A program made the translations under genes and the position numbers. Under the pieces are notes generated by a model. The model had not been told where the DNA came from, did no database searches, and saw only the letters and a list, made by a program, of their open reading frames with translations. This document shows, piece after piece, positions 29,298 to 39,068 of a stretch of 64,000 bases of DNA. Source of the DNA: Pachysolen tannophilus NRRL Y-2460 (Eukaryota; Ascomycota; Pichiomycetes; Alaninales; Pachysolenaceae); assembly GCA_001661245.1 (NCBI GenBank), contig KV454012.1:1549964-1613963 (forward strand), in the 5' to 3' direction. Numbering within the stretch: position 1 is the stretch's first letter; every line of letters begins with the position of its first letter.

Positions 29298-31475
29298 ATG
29301 GATGTTAACTCAAAGAGAATACGTCAGCCACTAAGAGAACAAGATATAAATAATAATATTATTAATAGTAATAATAATAGTACTGATATGTTAAAACAGC
29401 AACAAGGTTTATTACCACCGCGGTCAGTAACAGCGTCTATTCCCACAATTACTGTTTCGCCTTCAGATGGGAATCAAAGTAAAAATAATAACAACGTGAA
29501 TAATAATAATAATAATAATAATGCAGAAAATGTTGAAAATGCAGAAAATGAAATTAATGATAATGGTGTTTTCAAATTACCAAGTTTAACTACTCCACCA
29601 CAAACAGTATCTAGAACTCTTTCAGAACAAATTATTTTAAAAGAAAAATTTTCTCCAAGAAGTCCATTTGCTAATAATAATGAGAAGTTGAAGAAAAATA
29701 GAAGAATTAGTCAGATTGCTTCCAAGTCATCATCATTATCTTCCTCATCTTCTTCCATGAAAATTGGTAATGGCGGTATTGATAATATTAACAATCAGGC
29801 CTTGCTTTCGCCAGCTTTTTCTTCACCGTCCACAAAGTTAAAAGATAATAATAATAATAATAAAATCCCACCACCAGAGTTCCCAAAATTGGTAACAACA
29901 AAGACAACAACGGCAACTTTGAAAAAAGAAAGAAAACAAGAAACTGTTGAAGAACTTAATAGACAAGTACCTCCTCCTGAAGAAATGCCCGTGGTAATTG
30001 ATGATACTAAAGATTTCACCAAGAAACCTGCTTATTCTTATGCCATGTTAATTGGTATGGCCATCTTAAGAGCTCCAGGAAGAAAATTAACTCTTTCTCA
30101 AATATATGCTTGGATTTCAGATACTTTTAAATATTATAAAAAAGGTGATGTTGGCTGGCAAAATTCAGTGAGGCATAATTTATCATTAAATAAAGCATTT
30201 ATTAAAAGTGCAAAGTCAAAAGATGGGAAAGGTCATTATTGGCAAATTGAAAAAGGTTATGAATATCAATTTTATAAAGGTAAAAATACTAAAAATGGTA
30301 CAAGTTCTGGTAGCAACAATAATAATGCTAATAAGATTAATTCAGTTGAATTAGTATTCAATAGAAACCAAATTCAAAATAATACTATTGATATTAAATC
30401 ATCATCAGCTTCTACATCTTCTTCCTTCACAGAAGAAGATGGAGAAAATGATATTTCTACAGAGTCACTGTCAGAAAGTGAACATAATGTTATAAATCAC
30501 CATAACAAGCATGATATAATAAAATCAACTCCAAAATCAAAAATCATAGCTGATAGAGGAGATGAAATGTTTGAACAATCGTCAAAAGCATCAAGGAATT
30601 TACAACACTGCATATTGAGGAAACGATCATTGATGGATGATGAATATAGCGCCGAGGATGACGAGGATGAGGATGATTTGGTTTATCAGCCTCCAGTTAA
30701 AAAACAATCTACTTCAATGTCGACATCAACTGCAGCATTAGCTAGTACAGCTGGAAATTTATCGTTGCATAATATACCAAATTTACAAGCTCCATCACCT
30801 TACTGGTCTGCTTCTGCAAGTGGGAATAGAATAATATTTGGATTGTTAAGAACTCCTCCAAAACTGATTAACCATTCTTCCTCAAGTGTGATGACATCAC
30901 AATCATCAATTTTTGATTCCCCACAACATCATCCATTATCATCTTCAATCACCAAGGCAAATAAATACGGTCCATATACATCGTCGTTTAGTTGTATTTC
31001 AAATTTTGATCTTTCGCCAATAAAAGGAACAGAAACTGGGCCATTATTAGAACCATTAACTCCAAGATTTTCAAATTCTAATAATTATAATAGTATAAGC
31101 AATGGCGGTATAAAAAAGTTGTCAACAAGAGATAGCATTTCAAAGACACCCAACTGTTCCAGTAGCAACAACTATAATGGCAATATTAATAATAATAATA
31201 ATAAATATAGTAGTAGCACCGGTAATAGTAATGGTTATTTAAACAAGACTCCAAACTTCATTAAAACACCAGGATCTTCATCCACTATGAAGAAAATTTG
31301 GAATTCACCGTCTTATTTAGATGATTTTTATACTTCACCTGTTATTTCAAGAAACTACCCAGTTTATAATGAAGACGATATAATTGCTAGAGCATGCTTT
31401 GGATCTCCGAACAAAACTTCTGGGTCTACAAGTAAGGATAGTAATAGTGGAGATAGTAACAGCAGTGATCATTGA
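29298..31475 (+). CDS. HCM1: Forkhead transcription factor, HCM1-like
   Basis: A 725-residue protein with one forkhead (winged-helix) DNA-binding domain at about residues 242-330: [16 protein letters not shown], then [35 protein letters not shown] and [13 protein letters not shown]. The recognition helix [13 protein letters not shown] is intact. No FHA domain is present, which separates it from Fkh1/Fkh2 and Fhl1 and points to the Hcm1/Sep1 branch that controls S-phase spindle and budding genes. The rest is Asn- and Ser-rich. Several Ser/Thr-Pro sites (for example SPARSP-like, TPPK, TPRF, KTPN) suggest CDK control, as known for Hcm1. CTG codons lie in Ser-rich stretches. An MCB box is upstream. 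Confidence 0.85.
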   Translation: MDVNSKRIRQPLREQDINNNIINSNNNSTDMLKQQQGLLPPRSVTASIPTITVSPSDGNQSKNNNNVNNNNNNNNAENVENAENEINDNGVFKLPSLTTPPQTVSRTLSEQIILKEKFSPRSPFANNNEKLKKNRRISQIASKSSSLSSSSSSMKIGNGGIDNINNQALLSPAFSSPSTKLKDNNNNNKIPPPEFPKLVTTKTTTATLKKERKQETVEELNRQVPPPEEMPVVIDDTKDFTKKPAYSYAMLIGMAILRAPGRKLTLSQIYAWISDTFKYYKKGDVGWQNSVRHNLSLNKAFIKSAKSKDGKGHYWQIEKGYEYQFYKGKNTKNGTSSGSNNNNANKINSVELVFNRNQIQNNTIDIKSSSASTSSSFTEEDGENDISTESLSESEHNVINHHNKHDIIKSTPKSKIIADRGDEMFEQSSKASRNLQHCILRKRSLMDDEYSAEDDEDEDDLVYQPPVKKQSTSMSTSTAALASTAGNLSLHNIPNLQAPSPYWSASASGNRIIFGLLRTPPKLINHSSSSVMTSQSSIFDSPQHHPLSSSITKANKYGPYTSSFSCISNFDLSPIKGTETGPLLEPLTPRFSNSNNYNSISNGGIKKLSTRDSISKTPNCSSSNNYNGNINNNNNKYSSSTGNSNGYLNKTPNFIKTPGSSSTMKKIWNSPSYLDDFYTSPVISRNYPVYNEDDIIARACFGSPNKTSGSTSKDSNSGDSNSSDH

Positions 31476-32475
31476 ATGGACAATCAACTTTTATTGGGAA
31501 AATCATTGGGGATTTCAAGGGAAGACGTTTTGCGAAAAAAGGATTTACAGAGTGGTCAACACCTGTTTTGAAGGCTCTAAAGTAAAAGAATTATTTATGT
31601 TTTTGATATGATATCTTTTTGGAATGTTGGGTTTATTTATTATTTTTTTTTTTTTTTTTTGATATATATATATATATATATATTTCAGACCTTAAGTTTG
31701 GAATTAGATTTGAATTAGTTGAGGGATATTTTGAAGGCTTTTCTTATATATTATTATCATTATTATAGCTGTATTATTTTCTATTGTACAATTGTTTGAA
31801 AGTAGAAAGTATAGGGTAATGGATGCCATTTTTCCCAAAGACTATTAAAATAGTTTTGATTAAAACACTTTCTGTATGACCAATATGGCTCATTAAGGTC
31901 TTTGAACGTACATTACTAGGAACCTGTCCCATAGTCCACTTAACCTGGATCCAATAAATTTCTTGAAATCAATATTTAATGGTATAATGATGGTATTGGA
32001 AACATTTCTTTTTGCAAATGATTGGGAAGCAAACTTCCGGATGTCGGATTCTACAATTTGGTAGCTAGTATGTTGTTCTTGATGGAAAAGTGACACTGAA
32101 GTCGTAGAAATAACGACCCAAACATGGAGAAGAGAGGTTGAGCACACATTGAAGAACATTTGAAAAGGTTTCAACGAATATCACTTAAAAATGTTGTTTG
32201 AAAACATTTATTTGAAAATATATCCGGCTCATCTCTTAATCTTGGGTTAATGAACTTGATTAAGAAAATGGGTTTATAAGCATATTCAAGCAATGTTATT
32301 GACTATATGCAAAAGCTCATACGGTAAAGTGGGTTTTTACGGGGTTAAATGATGACAAATTTCGAATATGGCATTAGAGTTTCTTCGTTACTTTTCATTA
32401 TAATTATAAATGTTTTGTTCTCTTTTGAATGAATTTTTTTTTAAGATGCCGTTACTTTTTGAATAACATTTAATC
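31476..32475. other. 1-kb gap upstream of the first quinone reductase gene
   Basis: HCM1-like 3' flank on the left, with (AT)n near 31662-31683, and the promoter of the first reductase on the right. Between about 31800 and 32300 the sequence is more complex and richer in G/C than usual intergenic DNA here. It contains an 88-codon ATG frame on the minus strand (listed separately). Confidence 0.5.
31893..32159 (-). CDS. Possible small gene or gene relic, function not recognised
   Basis: An 88-codon frame with ATG at 32159; a TTG start lies five codons further up. The product begins with a hydrophobic stretch (MFFNVCSTSLLHVWVVIST) and then SDIRKFASQSFAKR. I recognise no family. After its stop another frame stays open on the same strand for about 50 codons. 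The frame may be real, a decayed gene, or chance; its base composition, higher in G/C than its surroundings, is the main reason to list it. Confidence 0.2.
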   Translation of the reverse strand: MFFNVCSTSLLHVWVVISTTSVSLFHQEQHTSYQIVESDIRKFASQSFAKRNVSNTIIIPLNIDFKKFIGSRLSGLWDRFLVMYVQRP

Positions 32476-33489
32476 ATGTCAACTATTCCGGAATTTCAAA
32501 AAGCAGTTTTATTTCACGAACCAGGTGGACTCGATAAACTCAAGTATGAAGAAATTCCAGTTCCTAAAGATTTAGCAGATGAAGAAGTTTTAATTGCTAA
32601 TAAATATGTTGGAGTTAACTTATTTGATTCACTTCTTAGATCAATGGAACAATTGCCTTCTTGGTACCCACTGACTTACCCAATTATTCCAGGGTTTGAA
32701 GGCTCTGGTATAGTTGTCAAGGTTGGTAAAAATGTTACCAAATTGAAAAATGGTGATAAAGTTGTTTATGCGGGAAGCAGTACTTTTACGCAGTATACTA
32801 AGGTTAACGCTAACAGCGTTCTTAAATTGTCAAACGATCTGAAGGATGAAAAGCTTCTGAAATATACTGCACTAGTCAGTGGTGGTTTAACTTCTTTATG
32901 CTTGACCAATGAAGCTTATGAACTTAAGAAGGAAGATTACGTGTTGTTGTATGGTGTTGGAGGTGGTGTTGGATTGGTATTGACTCAATTACTGAGCAAA
33001 AAAGGAGCACATGTAATTGCAGTTGCTTCATCAGATGAAAAATTAGCTCTGGCAAAGCATTATGGAGCTGAATTTCTTATCAATCATAAGAAGGAAGATA
33101 TTTTGAAAAGAGTTAAAGAAATAACCGATAATAAAGGTGTTCAAGTGGTTTACGATAGTGTTGGGAAAGAAGTGAGCGATATCTCATTTGAATCGTTGGC
33201 CGTTAAAGGTACGTGGGTTATATTTGGTTTTGCATCTGGGCCTACTCCACCTGTTAATCCGCTTCTCTTGTTCCAAAAAAATCTGAAACTTGTTAGTTGT
33301 ACCTTATACAACACTCTTACTTCTCCTTCTGCATGGGAACATTACTATGATGAATTCTCACATGTTGTTGAGAAAGATGGTCTTGAAGTTCCTATTGAGA
33401 TTTTTCCTATAGAAGAATATTCAACAGCAATTGCTAAATTGGAGGGTAAAAAAGTTGTTGGGAAATTGCTATTAGAGATTTCTTCATAA
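32476..33489 (+). CDS. ZTA1: Zeta-crystallin-type NADPH:quinone oxidoreductase, copy 1
   Basis: 337 residues of the zinc-free medium-chain dehydrogenase group. Matches to yeast Zta1 include MSTIPEFQKAVLFHE, IANKYVGVNLFDSLLR, PIIPGFEGSGIVVKVG and GDKVVYAG. The NADPH-binding turn is YGVGGGVGLVLTQLL, then GAHVIAVASSDEKLALAKHYGAEFLINHKKED. No zinc-binding cysteines are seen, as expected. Zta1 reduces quinones and binds AU-rich RNA in S. cerevisiae. It keeps the conserved Asn of the GVN(Y/L)xDS segment, which copy 2 lacks. It is followed after 496 bases by a paralog in the same direction, so the two are a tandem duplication. CTG codons: KLA(CTG)AK aligns with TCA in copy 2. Confidence 0.93.
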   Translation: MSTIPEFQKAVLFHEPGGLDKLKYEEIPVPKDLADEEVLIANKYVGVNLFDSLLRSMEQLPSWYPLTYPIIPGFEGSGIVVKVGKNVTKLKNGDKVVYAGSSTFTQYTKVNANSVLKLSNDLKDEKLLKYTALVSGGLTSLCLTNEAYELKKEDYVLLYGVGGGVGLVLTQLLSKKGAHVIAVASSDEKLALAKHYGAEFLINHKKEDILKRVKEITDNKGVQVVYDSVGKEVSDISFESLAVKGTWVIFGFASGPTPPVNPLLLFQKNLKLVSCTLYNTLTSPSAWEHYYDEFSHVVEKDGLEVPIEIFPIEEYSTAIAKLEGKKVVGKLLLEISS

Positions 33490-33985
33490 TTCAAGTAAAA
33501 TATATAATTTATTGCTGAATTGAGATTGCCACAACGTTTTAGTGTTTTTAATTAAATATATTAAATTCAATTTCGATTTTAAACGAAACCGAATATCTTA
33601 TCGTTCTTTATTAATAATGATTAATAATTGAACTATCATGTAAACTCCGAAGAATTATTCTTTGTAACGTATTTTTACTACAAGGTTAAAAGGGCATTGA
33701 AAGTAATCTTTGAATGTTTCAAGAAATTGAGTTTGAAAGGATCTAAACCATTCTTGTAACTCGGTGTTAATGAAAAAATGGACCACACAAGAGCGGACCA
33801 GGTTTAGAAAATTAATGTCGATGCCTCTGCTCAAAAAATTACAGCTTATCTCCGTTATTAGAGAAGTTGAACAATCAGCATGATCGTGATTACTAATAAT
33901 AGTTCATCTATAAATATGTGGACATCGATGCTCTGTACAATGAAAAGTAGACATACCAGATATTGATATTAATCTATCATTGACA
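33490..33985 (+). promoter_or_regulatory. Promoter of second quinone reductase copy, with Yap1-type site
   Basis: 496 bases between the tandem copies. TTACTAA at 33890-33896 is an exact Yap1/Cap1 element, 90 bases before the ATG of copy 2. Yap1 controls ZTA1 in S. cerevisiae (established). I saw no such site upstream of copy 1. Confidence 0.6.
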
Positions 33986-34987
33986 ATGACCAATATTCCA
34001 GAAACTCAAAAAGTTATCTTGTATCATGAACAAGGTGATCTTGATAATCTAAAATATGTGGAAAATTACGAGGTTCCTGAAATTATAGAAGATAATGATG
34101 TATTAATCGCCAATAAATATGCTGGTGTTGGATTCGTTGACTCGCTTATAAGAGGTTCAGAAGGGTTTCCTCCTTGGTATCCAAAAAAATTTCCAATTAT
34201 TCCTGGACTTGAAGCTTCAGGTATTGTTGTCAAGGTTGGTAAAGGTGTGAAAAATGTTAAACCTGGTGACAAAGTTGTTTACACTGGATTTTACACTTTT
34301 GCTCAATTTACGAAAACTCCAGCTTCAATTGTTTTCAAATTACCTGATGACACTTCTGATGAAAAACTCATAATATACACTTCATTAATCGTGAATGGTA
34401 TAACGGTTTTAGGTCTAATCAATGAGTCCTACAACGTTCAAAAAGGTGATTATGTATTGTTATATGCAGCAGGTGGTGGATGCGGCTTAATTTTCAGCAA
34501 ATTATTAAGTCAAAGAGGTGCTCATGTTATAGCAGTTGCATCTACCGATGAGAAATTGGCTTCAGCAAAGGAAAATGGTGCAGAATTTTTGATCAACCAT
34601 AAGAAGGAAGATGTTTTGAAAAGAGTTTTAGAGATAACAGATAATAAAGGTGTTCAAGTGGTTTATGACAGTATTGGGAAGGCCAATGTTGATATTTCCT
34701 TTGGATCTTTAGCTAAGAATGGTTCTTGGATTATTTTCGGATTTGCATCAGGTGTTCCAGAATTTAATTTACGTCTGTTGGTACCAAAAAATGCAAAAAT
34801 TGTTGGTGCCTCCATGTTTAATTTCGACTATCAAAGACATGGTTCTCAATTACAAGATTTAGTTGAAAATCAAGGTTTTAAGATTCCATATGAAATTTTC
34901 CCTCTACAGGATTATAAGAAAGCAGCTGCAAAGATGGAATCAAGAGAAGTGGTTGGTAAATTGATATTGAAGATTCCCCCTTCTTAG
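33986..34987 (+). CDS. Zeta-crystallin-type NADPH:quinone oxidoreductase, copy 2
   Basis: 333 residues from ATG 33986; the frame opens two codons up at TTG. It is a diverged paralog of the preceding gene: long identical blocks such as GAHVIAVAS, GAEFLINHKKED, EITDNKGVQVVYDS and FGFASG alternate with differing ones. Two family positions differ. The conserved Asn in GVN is Gly (AGVGFVDSLIR), and the nucleotide-binding GGVG is GGCG (YAAGGGCGLIF). These could alter substrate or cofactor handling, or mark relaxed constraint; the frame is intact and shows no sign of decay. The promoter carries TTACTAA. An ortholog/paralog split with Zta1 cannot be settled from the window. Confidence 0.92.
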   Translation: MTNIPETQKVILYHEQGDLDNLKYVENYEVPEIIEDNDVLIANKYAGVGFVDSLIRGSEGFPPWYPKKFPIIPGLEASGIVVKVGKGVKNVKPGDKVVYTGFYTFAQFTKTPASIVFKLPDDTSDEKLIIYTSLIVNGITVLGLINESYNVQKGDYVLLYAAGGGCGLIFSKLLSQRGAHVIAVASTDEKLASAKENGAEFLINHKKEDVLKRVLEITDNKGVQVVYDSIGKANVDISFGSLAKNGSWIIFGFASGVPEFNLRLLVPKNAKIVGASMFNFDYQRHGSQLQDLVENQGFKIPYEIFPLQDYKKAAAKMESREVVGKLILKIPPS

Positions 34988-35172
34988 ATTCTTACTGGTT
35001 TAATGCACATTTTGTCTAAGATTAATGCGCAAAAAGTCTTTACAGATCCTAAATTGAATTATATCTTTTCCTTTTTTTTTTTTTTCTTAACAACTGACAG
35101 AAATAACCCATACTCATACTTCTATTGTATACACCAAATGATTAAAAAAACAATGAAAACAACTACTAGATA

Positions 35173-35195
35173 ACTAAACTAAACTAAACTAAACT
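35173..35195. repeat. Pentanucleotide repeat (ACTAA)4.6
   Basis: Four perfect ACTAA units and a partial fifth, in the 287-base gap between the second reductase gene and the end of YPK3. Confidence 0.9.
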
Positions 35196-35274
35196 GATTG
35201 TGAATGACCTTTTCCTCTATAAATAAATAAATCAAGAATATATATATAATAATAATAATAATAAAGTACACTTT

Positions 35275-36786
35275 TTAAGGATTTAAAAAACTCTCTAAGT
35301 AACTATTGCTAGCGGTGTAAGAAAATCCTTCAAATAGTTTGGCTTGAACATTAGTAAGTCCATCTTGCTGTTTTGATTTACTGTTGTTGTTAGAAGTTAT
35401 TGGAATTCCTTTACTTTCATTATACTCTTCCTCTTCTTCAACATCTTGTACACCAACGGCGCTGAATTTCATTTCCGTAAATTGAGGATCAAAGTTTTCA
35501 GCTAAAGCTGGATCAGTAATCACAGGAACTATCGGTGGAACCAAATCATCTGATTGAGATTTTATCTTTTCCCAATCAATATGTCTAAAGAAACGGTGTT
35601 CTTGAAATTTTTTAAAATCTTGATCAACTTTAAATCTCTTATTTGTATTCTTATTTATCAATTTATTTAATAAATCTTTTGCTTCTTGTGTAAAATAAAA
35701 AGGGTACTTGATTTTTTCAGTTAAAATTTTGTTCATGACGATCTTATGATTATTCCCAGTAAACGGTGGTTTACCACTTAACATATCGAAAATAACGCAA
35801 CCAAGAGACCACCAGTCAACCTCGTAGCTATAATTTTCACCTCTCAAAACTTCTGGTGCCATATATTCTGGAGTTCCAATAATACTATTACAAACATCTT
35901 CATCTCCATTATCTGAAGATTGTTGCTTAGATAATCCGAAATCTGTGAGAACCAAATGACCTCTTGCATTCAACAAACAATTTTCAGGTTTCAAATCTCT
36001 GTAAACTATACCAAGTTTATGTAAATGAATTAGGGCCAAAGCCATTTCACCAGAATAAAAACTGGTTATCTTATCATTTAAAAATTTTTGATTAGATAAA
36101 TGCATAAATAATTCTCCTCCTGGAACGTAATCTAATATTAAATATATTTTAAAAGGATCATGTAAAGCATAAAATAGCTTCACTATGTTTGGATGATGAG
36201 TTATCTGACTTAAAATCTTCTTTTCTGCAATAGTTCTCTCTCCATGTCTACTAACAACAATAGAAGCTTTTTTCATTTGTTTTTGAGCAAATAATCTACC
36301 TGTATTCTTATGCCTAACTAATAATACTTTCCCATAAGCTCCTTGCCCCAAAACTTTGATGGGCTCAAAATCTTCAATCACTGGTTTATAATTATTATCA
36401 GGCGAAATACAGTCATCAGCAATTGCTCCACTTGTATTATCTGTTTTCTCCACCATATTATTATTATTAGTATTATTATTATTATCACTATCATCCATGT
36501 AATTCTGGAAACCTATCTCAATGCTAGAAGGTGAAAACCCACTTATCACCGTCGTTGCCAACGAAGATCTTCTCCTAACCCTTATACTGTTCGGTGCTGG
36601 AGGTGGTGGCATTAAAAAAGACCCATTCTGATTAAAAGATGATGGAATTCGAAGTGAATTTAAAGAAGAAGATAACTCATTTGCTGACGTAGAAAATGTA
36701 TCAACGTTAACCGATTTAGCTCCAGAGCTTCCAGCAGTCACCGGCAATACCACAGAGTCCTCATCAAACTTGAATAGTTCCGACAT
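35275..36786 (-). CDS. YPK3: AGC-family kinase, S6-kinase-like (Ypk3)
   Basis: 503 residues. The kinase domain begins at FEPIKVLGQGAYGKV (about residue 139), with the ATP Lys in FAQKQMKK, VYRDLKPEN near 260, DFGLSK near 282, and the activation loop SIIGTPEYMAPE near 300. After the domain an AGC C-tail follows, ending with a hydrophobic motif FEGFSY near residue 490. Upstream is a Ser/Asn-rich leader without a C2 domain, which separates it from Sch9. S. cerevisiae Ypk3 phosphorylates ribosomal protein S6 downstream of TORC1; that role is inferred here. It is divergent from the TBC gene over 188 bases. Confidence 0.87.
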   Translation of the reverse strand: MSELFKFDEDSVVLPVTAGSSGAKSVNVDTFSTSANELSSSLNSLRIPSSFNQNGSFLMPPPPAPNSIRVRRRSSLATTVISGFSPSSIEIGFQNYMDDSDNNNNTNNNNMVEKTDNTSGAIADDCISPDNNYKPVIEDFEPIKVLGQGAYGKVLLVRHKNTGRLFAQKQMKKASIVVSRHGERTIAEKKILSQITHHPNIVKLFYALHDPFKIYLILDYVPGGELFMHLSNQKFLNDKITSFYSGEMALALIHLHKLGIVYRDLKPENCLLNARGHLVLTDFGLSKQQSSDNGDEDVCNSIIGTPEYMAPEVLRGENYSYEVDWWSLGCVIFDMLSGKPPFTGNNHKIVMNKILTEKIKYPFYFTQEAKDLLNKLINKNTNKRFKVDQDFKKFQEHRFFRHIDWEKIKSQSDDLVPPIVPVITDPALAENFDPQFTEMKFSAVGVQDVEEEEEYNESKGIPITSNNNSKSKQQDGLTNVQAKLFEGFSYTASNSYLESFLNP

Positions 36787-36974
36787 TTGCTCTTGTCAGG
36801 TCTCACCTTTGTATAACACGTTTCTTCTGTTTTCATTTATTATAGAAAATTTTTTTATTTATTTTTTTTTAATTTTTTTATTTTATTTTTTTTAATTTTT
36901 TTTTTGAGTATTTTTTAAAACATAATCTGTTAAATGTTAATATTGATATTGATCTATATGGCTTTCAGGGTATA

Positions 36975-39068
36975 ATGTCATCATCATCTAACATTCCGAG
37001 GCATATCTATGAGAATTTGAAAGTATCGCCTTCGATGCCAGACTTGGTGGCCAGTAGGGGAAATTATGATAAGAAGAAAAATGGTTTTAACTTGGACAAT
37101 TTGAGTAAAGAGCAATTTCAGTTTACTTCAAAAAATGGATCAAGCAATATGATGCTCTCAGATGATGATAATAGTAGTAGTATATCTAATAATGGTTTAC
37201 GCGTTCCAGTGATTAATGATACCATTGACAGAGGACATTCTCCTGATGGTTCAATTGGGAGTATATTGGAATGTTATGCTTCAAATCAGATTTCGAATCA
37301 GATTTCAAATCATATTAACAAGAACAATATCGACGTAGTTGAAAATAATAAGACTTTAGATGGAGAAGAACAAATAAACAATTTTGAAGAAGATCAAGAT
37401 AAATTTGATTTAAATACCCCCATTTATGATTCAAGAAATAATAGCACTGTTTCAGAAATTACTCGCAATAGTAATAATAATAGCTCTATTGTTAGCAAAC
37501 CACACTCGTTACTGTCAATAAGATCATCTCGTAACTCTGCAGATATCGTTAGAAACAATATAGAGGCAAATTTGAAAAAGACAACAAAGGATTTATCCTC
37601 CGCTAGTACACACCAGCATAGTAGTCTTCGCTACAACAACAGCAATAGCAATAATAATAATAACAATAACAATAACGTCACGAAAAATAATATAAAAGAT
37701 CCTATTTTGCTCGGTGACAGAGATCGATATGGATTCAAAAAAAATTCAAATTTTATATCTGCCAATGATTACAATGAATGGTGGGTAGATTACTCGAAGT
37801 ATTTAATCAGAAGAAAGAAAAAATGGGAGTTAATGATGAATAAAAATGGATTTCATACAGAAAAGAACAAGCCACCAACCAGATTCCCTCCGAAATCAGA
37901 TGAATTAAAAAGATTTGTTAGAAAAGGAATTCCTGCAGAGTGGAGAGGAAATGCTTGGTTTTATTTTGCTAAAGGTTTCGATAAATTAAAAGATAATGTT
38001 GGTGTTTACGATAAATTGTGTGAAGAATCGATAGGTTTGAATAACGAAAATTCTGAAGCAATTGAAAAAGATTTGAATAGGACCTTCCCCGATAACATTC
38101 ATTTTAATGATCATTATGGCACACCAGGTATAGAATCACCTTTGATCGAATCTTTAAGAAGAGTTTTGTTATGTTTTTCAGTTTATAAACCTAAAATTGG
38201 GTATTGTCAATCATTAAATTTTATAGCAGGATTATTATTAATATTCATGGATGAGGAAAAATCTTTTTGGATGTTAGTCATTATCACAGAGAAGTACTTA
38301 CCTGGAATTCATGATTTTACGTTGGAAGGAGTTAATATTCATCAAGGAGTATTATTGTTATGCATCAAAGAATACTTACCAAATGTCTGGCCAATTATTT
38401 CCCCTAGTTATAGTCATGGTCTGAACAAGCACAATAATGAATTTTTAATAAGGTTGCCTCCATTATCATTGTGTACCACAAGTTGGTTCATGAGTGTATT
38501 TATTGGAGTGTTGCCAATTGAAACTACATTGAGAATATGGGATTGTTTATTTTATGAAGATTCAAAGACATTATTTAGAGTTAGCTTGACCATTTTCAAA
38601 TTACTCGAGCCACAATTATTATCATTTACTGAAACCCATAAAAATCATGTCAATGGAAGAGTTAAAAATAGAAATAGGCATTACGGTGGCAATGACGATG
38701 AAGATGATCATGATTTGATGAACGTTGAGATATTTCAAATTATTCAAAATTTCCCAAAAAGACTAATAGATTCAAATTCATTAATGGAATCATGCTTCAA
38801 AAAAAGAAATAATGGATTCAATAATTTATCCCAAACAGAAATTAACAGTTGCAAGAAATTTGTTAGAGAGAAAAGAGAAAAATTCCACGAATTAGAAAAA
38901 AAAAGTGGGTCGAACGCTACTGATAATATCTTGACTCAGAAAGAGAGGAAAAAATTAATTTCCGAATCTTTACAAGTTTATGGAGACAAGAAAGTTGGGT
39001 TAAGAGGATTAACATGGAATGGGAAATTAAATAGTAAGATGAAAAAAATGCAACATAAATTGAAATAA
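36975..39068 (+). CDS. MSB3: TBC-domain Rab GTPase-activating protein, Msb3/Msb4-like
   Basis: 697 residues. The first 300 residues are Asn/Ser-rich with a Q/N-poor basic patch. The TBC domain begins at VRKGIPAEWRGNAWFYF (about 315). It carries both dual-finger motifs: IxxDxxR as IEKDLNRTFP near 362 and YxQ as YCQSLNFIAG near 412, so it should be catalytic. Typical Msb3/Msb4 segments are EKYLPGIHDFTLEGVNIHQGVLLLC and LPPLSLCTTSWFMSVFIGVLP. Msb3 and Msb4 act on Sec4 and other Rabs and on polarised growth. The C-terminal part is basic and coiled. It is divergent from YPK3. Confidence 0.87.
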   Translation: MSSSSNIPRHIYENLKVSPSMPDLVASRGNYDKKKNGFNLDNLSKEQFQFTSKNGSSNMMLSDDDNSSSISNNGLRVPVINDTIDRGHSPDGSIGSILECYASNQISNQISNHINKNNIDVVENNKTLDGEEQINNFEEDQDKFDLNTPIYDSRNNSTVSEITRNSNNNSSIVSKPHSLLSIRSSRNSADIVRNNIEANLKKTTKDLSSASTHQHSSLRYNNSNSNNNNNNNNNVTKNNIKDPILLGDRDRYGFKKNSNFISANDYNEWWVDYSKYLIRRKKKWELMMNKNGFHTEKNKPPTRFPPKSDELKRFVRKGIPAEWRGNAWFYFAKGFDKLKDNVGVYDKLCEESIGLNNENSEAIEKDLNRTFPDNIHFNDHYGTPGIESPLIESLRRVLLCFSVYKPKIGYCQSLNFIAGLLLIFMDEEKSFWMLVIITEKYLPGIHDFTLEGVNIHQGVLLLCIKEYLPNVWPIISPSYSHGLNKHNNEFLIRLPPLSLCTTSWFMSVFIGVLPIETTLRIWDCLFYEDSKTLFRVSLTIFKLLEPQLLSFTETHKNHVNGRVKNRNRHYGGNDDEDDHDLMNVEIFQIIQNFPKRLIDSNSLMESCFKKRNNGFNNLSQTEINSCKKFVREKREKFHELEKKSGSNATDNILTQKERKKLISESLQVYGDKKVGLRGLTWNGKLNSKMKKMQHKLK

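Noticed and set aside
32340-32370. AATGATGA, resembling a box C of a C/D snoRNA
   Set aside because: No CTGA box D within the normal distance.
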